NCBI GenBank assembly: GCA_005885325.1
Contig: VAYX01000045.1
Span: 1-11,659 of the forward strand
Length of the DNA stretch: 11,659 bases
Direction: 5' to 3'
Source: Actinomycetota bacterium
Lineage (GTDB): Bacteria; Actinomycetota; UBA4738; HRBIN12
This document shows positions 7,173 through 11,659 of this stretch, one piece after another. The notes below the pieces were generated by a model that made no database searches, had not been told where the DNA came from, and was given only the letters and a program-made list of their open reading frames with translations. Position 1 is the first letter of the stretch, and every line of letters begins with the position of its first letter. Both the position numbers and the translations under genes were made by a program.

Positions 7173-7179
7173 GTGTCAA
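7152..7179 (-). promoter_or_regulatory. SigA-type promoter of the MMPL gene
   Basis: On the minus strand TTGACA (7179-7174, a perfect -35) is followed after 16 nt by TAGACT (7157-7152, a good -10). Transcription would begin near 7144-7146, leaving a leader of about 63 nt with AGGAGG just before ATG 7081. The spacer contains CTTAC (7172-7168), a half-site shared with the repeats downstream, so a bound regulator would block RNA polymerase. Confidence 0.65.
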
Positions 7180-7197
7180 CCCAGACAACGAGGAAAT

Positions 7198-7929
7198 ATG
7201 CCCGAGCACGTTGAACATCTGGAGAACGTGAGCCTCCCCCCCGAGCAGGGCGACGGGGAGGCCGCCTCCCGGCGCCATCGCGAGCCTCTGACCAGGGAAC
7301 GGATCCTCCGCGCCGCCCTCCAGGTGATGGATCAGGAGGGCCTGGAGGCCGTGACCATGCGACGCCTGGGGCGTGAGCTCGGCGTCGAGGCCATGTCCCT
7401 GTACAACCATGTGAAGGACAAGGAAGCCATCCTCGAAGGCATCCTCGAGGTGGTCATGGCCGAGTTCGAGTTCCCGGAGGAGACCGGGGATTGGGAGGCC
7501 GATGTCCGTGCGGGGGCCAGGGCCTGGCGCCGCCTGATGATCGCCCATCCCACCGTCATCGCCCTCTTCGCCGAGAGCAAGCATCCGGCGTCCTCGCCGG
7601 AGCGGCTGCGGCCCATGGAGTGGGCCTTCGAGATACTCGGCAGAGGCGGGCTGTCGGAGGTCGAGGTGGTCCGGGCCTTCCGGGCCTTCGGGGGCTACAT
7701 CATGGGTTCGGTGCTGAACGAGGTAGCCAACCCCGTGCCGGGGATGGGCGACCGCGACCATCACGCCGAACACATGCAGCTCGCCGGCGAGCTCCCGCCG
7801 ACGGAGTTCCCGAACCTCGTGCGGCTCCTGCCCCTCATGGCCGAATGCGACGCGGAGGTCGACTTCGAGTTCGGCCTGGATCTGCTGATCGCAGGCCTCC
7901 GGGCCAAGGCCAATCGGCCCGCGCGCTAG
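7198..7929 (+). CDS. TetR/AcrR-family transcriptional regulator
   Basis: A 243-residue DNA-binding regulator. The TetR N-terminal domain runs from about residue 29 to 77: LTRERILRAALQVMDQEGLE, then the helix-turn-helix AVTMRRLGRELGVEAMSLYNHV and KDKEAILEGI. The MSLYNHV turn is typical of members with the tetracycline-repressor-like C-terminal domain, which fits the long helical region at 98-236. An unusual hydrophilic N-terminal extension of about 28 residues precedes the domain. ATG 7198 has GAGG 4 nt upstream, rather close. It is divergent from the MMPL exporter with repeated operator-like elements between them, so it probably represses the exporter and perhaps itself until a ligand binds. 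Its TAG stop overlaps the convergent kbl stop in CTAG. The ligand is unknown. Confidence 0.93.
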   Translation: MPEHVEHLENVSLPPEQGDGEAASRRHREPLTRERILRAALQVMDQEGLEAVTMRRLGRELGVEAMSLYNHVKDKEAILEGILEVVMAEFEFPEETGDWEADVRAGARAWRRLMIAHPTVIALFAESKHPASSPERLRPMEWAFEILGRGGLSEVEVVRAFRAFGGYIMGSVLNEVANPVPGMGDRDHHAEHMQLAGELPPTEFPNLVRLLPLMAECDAEVDFEFGLDLLIAGLRAKANRPAR

Positions 7930-9107
7930 AGCAGGCCGAGCTCGCCTCCAACCCGGCCGAACGCCTCCAGGGCCTCTTTCAGGTCCGCCTCGGTGTGGTC
8001 CGCGGTCACGATCGTGCGGACCCGGGCCCGACCCTTGGCCACCGTGGGGAACACGATGGCCGGCGTGAACACGCCCTCATCGAAGAGCCGCCGGGCGAAC
8101 TCCTGCGTCTTCTCCTCGTCGCCGGTGATCACCGGCGTGATGGGGGTCTCGCTCGCCCCCGTGTCGAAGCCCAGCCCCTGAAGGCCGTCCTTGAAGGTGC
8201 CCGTGTTGGCCCACAGCCGCTCCAGGCGGTCGGGCTCGTCACGGATGATGTCGAGGGCGGCCATGCACGCCGCGATCACGGAGGGCGGGGCGCTCGTCGA
8301 GAACAGGTAGGGCCGGCCCCGGTTCTGTAGCCACTGGATCAGGTGCGGTGGCCCGGCGATGAATCCGCCGAGCACCCCGATGGCCTTCGACAGCGTCCCC
8401 ACCTGGACGTCCACCCGGCCGTGAAGCCCGAAGTGGTCGACGGTCCCGGCGCCCTCCTTGCCCAGGACCCCGGAGGCATGGGCGTCGTCCACCATCATGA
8501 TCGCGCCGTGCCGCTCGGCCACCTCGACCAGGTCCGGGAGCGGCGCGATGTCCCCGTCCATGGAGAACACGCCGTCGGTGATCAGGAGCTGCCGGCGGCC
8601 GGGCGCCTTCGTCTGCCCGAGCAGCTCGTCGGCCGCTCCCGCGTCCTTGTGGGGGAACACCTTGATCTCGGCCCGTGACAGTCGCGCGCCGTCGATGATC
8701 GACGCGTGGTTCAGCTGGTCGGAGACGATGACGTCCTCCTTGTCCAGGATGGCCGCCACGGTCCCCGCGTTCGCCGTGAACCCCGACTGGAACATCAGCG
8801 CATCCTCCGCGCGCTTGAACGCCGCGAAGCGCCGCTCCAGCTCCCGATGCATCGCCATCGTGCCGGAGATCGTGCGGACCGCGCCCGTCCCGGCCCCGTA
8901 GGTCGCCGCGGCGCGCGCGGCCGCCTCGTTCATCCGGGGGTGATTGGACAGGCCAAGGTAGTTGTTCGACGCCAGGTTGATGACGTCCCGCCCGTCGAAT
9001 CGGGCCCTGGCCCCCGTCGGTCCCTCCAGGACCCGTTCGTGGAGCAGCAGCCCCTGCTTTCGAAGCTCCTCCAGCCGCTCCCCGAGGTAGTCAAGCGCGC
9101 CCGCCAT
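7926..9107 (-). CDS. kbl: 2-amino-3-ketobutyrate CoA ligase (glycine C-acetyltransferase), alpha-oxoamine synthase family
   Basis: A 393-residue PLP enzyme, close to the 398 of E. coli Kbl. It would cleave 2-amino-3-ketobutyrate with CoA to glycine and acetyl-CoA. Seen: NLASNNYLGLSNHP at 44-57, GTGAVRTISGT at 73-83, LNHASIIDG with His134 over the PLP ring, MVDDAHASG with Asp208 and His210, and GTLSKAIG with Lys241 as the Schiff-base lysine. The C-terminal domain ends with VRTIVTADHTEADL. Sequence alone does not fully separate Kbl from BioF (7-keto-8-aminopelargonate synthase); the tdh gene 550 nt upstream on the same strand and the absence of other biotin genes favour Kbl. No clear Shine-Dalgarno site precedes ATG 9107, but TAGCGT lies 9 nt before it, suggesting its own short-leader promoter. 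The opposite-strand gene at 9168 separates it from tdh. Confidence 0.88.
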   Translation of the reverse strand: MAGALDYLGERLEELRKQGLLLHERVLEGPTGARARFDGRDVINLASNNYLGLSNHPRMNEAAARAAATYGAGTGAVRTISGTMAMHRELERRFAAFKRAEDALMFQSGFTANAGTVAAILDKEDVIVSDQLNHASIIDGARLSRAEIKVFPHKDAGAADELLGQTKAPGRRQLLITDGVFSMDGDIAPLPDLVEVAERHGAIMMVDDAHASGVLGKEGAGTVDHFGLHGRVDVQVGTLSKAIGVLGGFIAGPPHLIQWLQNRGRPYLFSTSAPPSVIAACMAALDIIRDEPDRLERLWANTGTFKDGLQGLGFDTGASETPITPVITGDEEKTQEFARRLFDEGVFTPAIVFPTVAKGRARVRTIVTADHTEADLKEALEAFGRVGGELGLL

Positions 9108-9167
9108 CGGCCGGAGACGCTATCGCATTAGGCTGGTACGAGCGGCCGGCGACCATGAGGAGACGAC

Positions 9168-9653
9168 GTGACCTCCATCCACGTGGACGGGTTCCTGGCG
9201 GACTCCGTCGTCACGTCCGACGGAAAGCTGTACGTCCAGGGCGCGGGGTGGAACCGGATCTCCGCTGCGTCGTTCCCGGCGATGCACGACCGGATCGGGA
9301 TTGGGCTGCTGTTCCGCCTCGAGGTCGCGGGGGTGAGCGAACCCCACCGGTTCGAGCTGCGACTCGAGGACGCGAAGGGGAACGAGATCCCGCTCGGTGA
9401 CGCCCCTCCCGGCCCGCAGTCACCGGGCAAGATCACTCGGCTCGGCGGGGAGTTCGTGGCGGGGCCGGTCGCGGGCGGCGCAGAACAGATCGTGCCGATC
9501 GCCATCAACCTGAACGGCATGTCGTTCGACGGCCCGAGCACCTTCCGCTTCGTCATCTCGGTCGACGGCGAGGACCTGAAGGCGCTTGCGTTCCGTGTCG
9601 AGCACTTCGCACCCCAGCGCCCGGAGGTCACCGGCGGAGGCGGCTACCTCTGA
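9168..9653 (+). CDS. Conserved hypothetical protein, resembling DUF6941
   Basis: A 161-residue protein without signal peptide or membrane helix. GTG 9168 is chosen because GAGGAG lies 5 nt upstream; the nearby ATG at 9155 is in another frame. The opening (HVDGFLADSVVTSDGKLYVQGAGWNRI), the RLEVAGVSEPHRFELRLEDAKG segment and a mostly beta pattern recall actinobacterial DUF6941 proteins, a family with no known function; this match is from memory. The protein ends in Gly-rich GGGGYL. It is divergent from kbl (60 nt) and convergent with tdh (3 nt between stops), lying alone on its strand between two genes of one pathway. No catalytic motif is seen. Confidence 0.75.
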   Translation: MTSIHVDGFLADSVVTSDGKLYVQGAGWNRISAASFPAMHDRIGIGLLFRLEVAGVSEPHRFELRLEDAKGNEIPLGDAPPGPQSPGKITRLGGEFVAGPVAGGAEQIVPIAINLNGMSFDGPSTFRFVISVDGEDLKALAFRVEHFAPQRPEVTGGGGYL

Positions 9654-9656
9654 GGA

Positions 9657-10715
9657 TCAGTCGCCCGGGAACATGATGACCTTGGCCGAGTGGCCCGAGG
9701 CCGTGGTCTCGAACGCCTCCTCGAACCGATCCAGCGGCAGCCGGTGCGTGATCACCGGCGCCACGTCCACTCGACCGGTCGACAGGAGCGTCGTGGTCTG
9801 CTGCCACGTTCGGAACATCTCCCGTCCGGTGATGCCCTGGAGACGAGCCTCCTTGAAGATGACCTGGTCGTTCAGGTCGAGCGTCACCGGCCGGTCGGGA
9901 AGGCCGAGGAGCGACATCCGCCCGCCCCGGGCGAGCATCCTGGTGCCCTGGTCGATCGCCGCAGCGTTGCCGGACATCTCCAATACGACCTCGGCCCCGG
10001 TCCCGTTCGTCGCCTCCAGCACCATCTGGACGGGGTCCTCCACCTTCGGATCGACCAGGATGTCGGCGCCCATCTTCGAGGCCAGCGCCCGCCGCTCATC
10101 GTTCGGCTCGATGGCGATGACCTTCCAAGCCCCGGCGGCCCGGGCGATGGCCACCGAGAACAACCCGATGGGCCCGCACCCGATCACGGCGACGGGGTTG
10201 GTGGCCAGGTCCTCGCCACCCGCCGTCCCGAAGGTGGCGTGCACGGCGTTCCCGAACGGCTCCATGATCGAGGCTGCGTCGGGATCGATCCCCTCGCCGA
10301 CGATCCACGCGTTCTGGGCGGGGATGACCACGTACCCGGCAAAGGCGCCATCGGTGTCCACGCCGAGGATGCGCAGGTTCTCGCAGATGTGTGCCCGGCC
10401 GGTGCGACAGGTCGAGCAGTGCCCGCAGGCGATGTGGGTCTCGGCGGCCACGAAGGTCCCCGGTTGGATGTGGTGCACCTCGGGGCCGACTGCGTCGACA
10501 TGGCCCGCCAGCTCGTGCCCGAAGGTCATGGGGGTACGGATCCGGGCGGCCGCCCACTCGTTCCAGTCGTAGATGTGGAGGTCGGTGCCGCACACCGAAG
10601 CGGCGTGCACCCGGACGAGGATCTCCCCCTCCCCCGGTTCGGGGACGGGCACCTCGACCAGCTCGGCGCCGGGGCCCGGGCTGACCTTGCGGAGCGCGCG
10701 CATCGTTGCGGACAT
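9657..10715 (-). CDS. tdh: L-threonine 3-dehydrogenase, zinc-dependent
   Basis: A 352-residue medium-chain dehydrogenase oxidising threonine with NAD to 2-amino-3-ketobutyrate, the substrate of Kbl. Catalytic zinc ligands are seen as Cys42 in CGTDLHIYDWNEWA, His67-Glu68 in GHE, and Glu152. The structural zinc site is Cys97, 100, 103 and 111 in CGHCSTCRTGRAHIC. The Rossmann loop is GCGPIG at 179-184, with Glu203 ending the second strand (VIAIEP), which favours NAD over NADP. GITGREMFRTW and PVITHRLPLDRFEEAF match Tdh rather than general alcohol dehydrogenases. The frame is open further upstream; ATG 10715 gives the standard N-terminus, and ATG 10703 four codons later is an alternative. There is no Shine-Dalgarno site, but TACCCT ends 7 nt before ATG, suggesting a leaderless transcript. 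Confidence 0.92.
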   Translation of the reverse strand: MSATMRALRKVSPGPGAELVEVPVPEPGEGEILVRVHAASVCGTDLHIYDWNEWAAARIRTPMTFGHELAGHVDAVGPEVHHIQPGTFVAAETHIACGHCSTCRTGRAHICENLRILGVDTDGAFAGYVVIPAQNAWIVGEGIDPDAASIMEPFGNAVHATFGTAGGEDLATNPVAVIGCGPIGLFSVAIARAAGAWKVIAIEPNDERRALASKMGADILVDPKVEDPVQMVLEATNGTGAEVVLEMSGNAAAIDQGTRMLARGGRMSLLGLPDRPVTLDLNDQVIFKEARLQGITGREMFRTWQQTTTLLSTGRVDVAPVITHRLPLDRFEEAFETTASGHSAKVIMFPGD

Positions 10716-10722
10716 CGTTTCG

Positions 10723-10728
10723 AGGGTA
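10723..10728 (-). promoter_or_regulatory. Possible -10 box of a leaderless tdh transcript
   Basis: On the minus strand TACCCT (TANNNT pattern) is followed by 7 nt and then ATG 10715. This would put the transcript start at or beside the start codon. No ribosome-binding site is visible in the gap and no good -35 is seen upstream. The placement matches leaderless promoters known from actinobacteria and deinococci; it is suggestive only. Confidence 0.4.
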
Positions 10729-10816
10729 CCCCAGCCCCAACGGACGCAGCCATCCGGAACGAAGCGGCACTTTGGTGGCGTCGAAGGGCGGACGATGACC
10801 TCCAGGAGGATCTGAG

Positions 10817-11659
10817 ATGAGGACCCGCGCCCTCGCCGTTTCGTTCGTTGCGCTCTCCGTGCTCGTCGCGGGGTGCGGCCGGCTGACCAAGGCCGGAAGC
10901 GGGGGCATCGACCATCCGACCGGTTCCGCCGACCTGGTGCTCCGGATGGACGTCGGCGGCGGATTCGTGGCACCGGCCTACGAGCTGCGACGGATCCCCA
11001 CCTGGTCCCTGTTCGGCGACGGTCGGATCATCACCGAGGGACCGCAGATCGAGATCTATCCGGGGCCGGCCCTGCCGAGCGTCCAGGTCCAGACCATCAC
11101 CGAGGAGGGCATCCAGGCCATCCTGGAGGCGGCCAAGGCCGCCGGGCTCCTGGGACCGGACCGCATATACGACCAGGGCTGCGTCGCTGACGCCCCCACC
11201 ACCACCTTCACCGTGAATGCCGACGGCACCAAGCACGTCATCAGCGCCTATGCGCTGGGGATGGTTCCCGGATCGTGCCCCGGAGAGGACACCGAGGCCC
11301 GGGCCACGCTCGCCAAGTTTTCGGCCAAGCTGAGCGACCTCGCCAGCTGGCTGCCGGCCGGCTCCCTCGGCGAGCAAGGCCAGTTCGAGCCCTCCGAGAT
11401 GCGGGTCTACGTCCAGCCCTATGCGGGGTCCCCCGAGCCGGGGCTGCATCAGACCGCGATCGACTGGCCTCTCTCGGATCCGTTGTCCTCCTTCGGCAAG
11501 GCCGACGCCACCTATGGCACCTTCGGCTGTGGCGTGGTGGGCGGGGCCGACCTGGCGAAGCTCCTGCCCGACGCGCAGCGGGCGAACGAGCTCACTCCGT
11601 GGCGAAGCAGTGGGGCCGAGTACTCGTTGATCTTCCGCCCACTGCTCCCCGACGAGCAC
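10817..11659 (+). CDS. Secreted lipoprotein of unknown function, 3' end outside the window
   Basis: ATG 10817 has GGAGGA 6 nt upstream. The frame stays open for 281 codons to the window edge. The N-terminus is a lipoprotein signal: MRTRALAVSFVALSVLVAGC, with lipobox LVAGC and the lipidated Cys at 20, so the protein should be anchored outside the membrane. A short polar linker follows. The mature part holds conserved-looking stretches such as LFGDGRIITEGPQIEIYPGPALP (46 residues after the Cys), TEEGIQAILEAAKAAGLLG, and SCPGEDTEARATLAKFSAKLSDL. It ends near WRSSGAEYSLIFRPLLPDE, which looks close to a natural C-terminus. Cys pairs could form a disulfide outside the cell. I recall similar uncharacterised actinobacterial lipoproteins but no function. 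It is divergent from tdh by 101 nt and shows no link to the threonine pathway. Confidence 0.85.
   Translation, partial: MRTRALAVSFVALSVLVAGCGRLTKAGSGGIDHPTGSADLVLRMDVGGGFVAPAYELRRIPTWSLFGDGRIITEGPQIEIYPGPALPSVQVQTITEEGIQAILEAAKAAGLLGPDRIYDQGCVADAPTTTFTVNADGTKHVISAYALGMVPGSCPGEDTEARATLAKFSAKLSDLASWLPAGSLGEQGQFEPSEMRVYVQPYAGSPEPGLHQTAIDWPLSDPLSSFGKADATYGTFGCGVVGGADLAKLLPDAQRANELTPWRSSGAEYSLIFRPLLPDEH

Noticed and set aside
10716..10973. N-terminal extension of tdh by 86 codons
   Set aside because: The extra part overlaps the start of the lipoprotein gene and is Arg/Pro-rich; the standard Tdh N-terminus begins at 10715.
10526..11659. 377-codon minus-strand ORF over the lipoprotein
   Set aside because: The plus-strand frame has a good SD site, signal peptide and lipobox; the minus-strand product lacks any recognisable pattern.
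1..11659. Defence system, prophage, CRISPR array, transposon, tRNA or rRNA
   Set aside because: No repeats of the right kind, no transposase, integrase, nuclease or Cas motif, and no RNA gene pattern was found on either strand.

Overview
The window is a stretch of ordinary-looking bacterial chromosome. It has high G+C, tightly packed genes and strong GC3 bias, which produces long shadow ORFs on the opposite strands. The gene set suggests an actinomycete-like bacterium, possibly a deep-branching or uncultured Actinomycetota lineage. It includes an MMPL exporter with a divergent TetR regulator, a DCC-family protein, an AlkD-type DNA alkylation repair protein, a threonine dehydrogenase/ketobutyrate ligase pair, and small proteins of actinobacterial style. 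Taxonomy is inferred from composition and gene style only. I see no mobile element, CRISPR array, rRNA, tRNA or phage gene.

Layout. Positions 1-954 (+) hold the 3' part of an alpha/beta hydrolase and, overlapping it by ATGA, a 68-residue two-helix membrane protein. Positions 969-3527 (-) hold a two-gene operon: an APC-superfamily permease followed by an acetamidase/formamidase, with a strong hairpin over the permease stop codon. Positions 3642-4700 (+) form one continuous reading frame joining the N-terminal part of a DCC (DUF393) protein to a complete AlkD-like repair protein. What looks like the lost DCC C-terminus is still readable in another frame, so the apparent fusion is probably the scar of a frameshifting deletion. 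Positions 4742-4775 hold a 15-bp terminator hairpin. Positions 4799-7081 (-) encode an MMPL/RND exporter, divergent from a TetR regulator at 7198-7929 (+). The 116-bp gap between them holds a TTGACA/TAGACT promoter overlapped by repeated CTTACG elements. Positions 7926-9107 (-) encode kbl and 9657-10715 (-) encode tdh, with an unrelated opposite-strand gene (9168-9653, possibly DUF6941) between them. Positions 10817 to the end (+) hold a lipoprotein gene cut by the window edge.

How the genes work together. Tdh and Kbl would convert threonine through 2-amino-3-ketobutyrate to glycine and acetyl-CoA. The permease and amidase plausibly take up and deaminate an amide or amine compound. The TetR protein probably controls the MMPL exporter. 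Three genes without a clear Shine-Dalgarno site (DCC, kbl, tdh) carry a TANNNT hexamer 7-9 nt before ATG, a pattern seen in leaderless or very short-leader transcripts.

I do not see a clearly new biological system here. The points most worth checking are the DCC/AlkD junction, the operator array before the exporter, and the antisense gene wedged inside the threonine-degradation pair.
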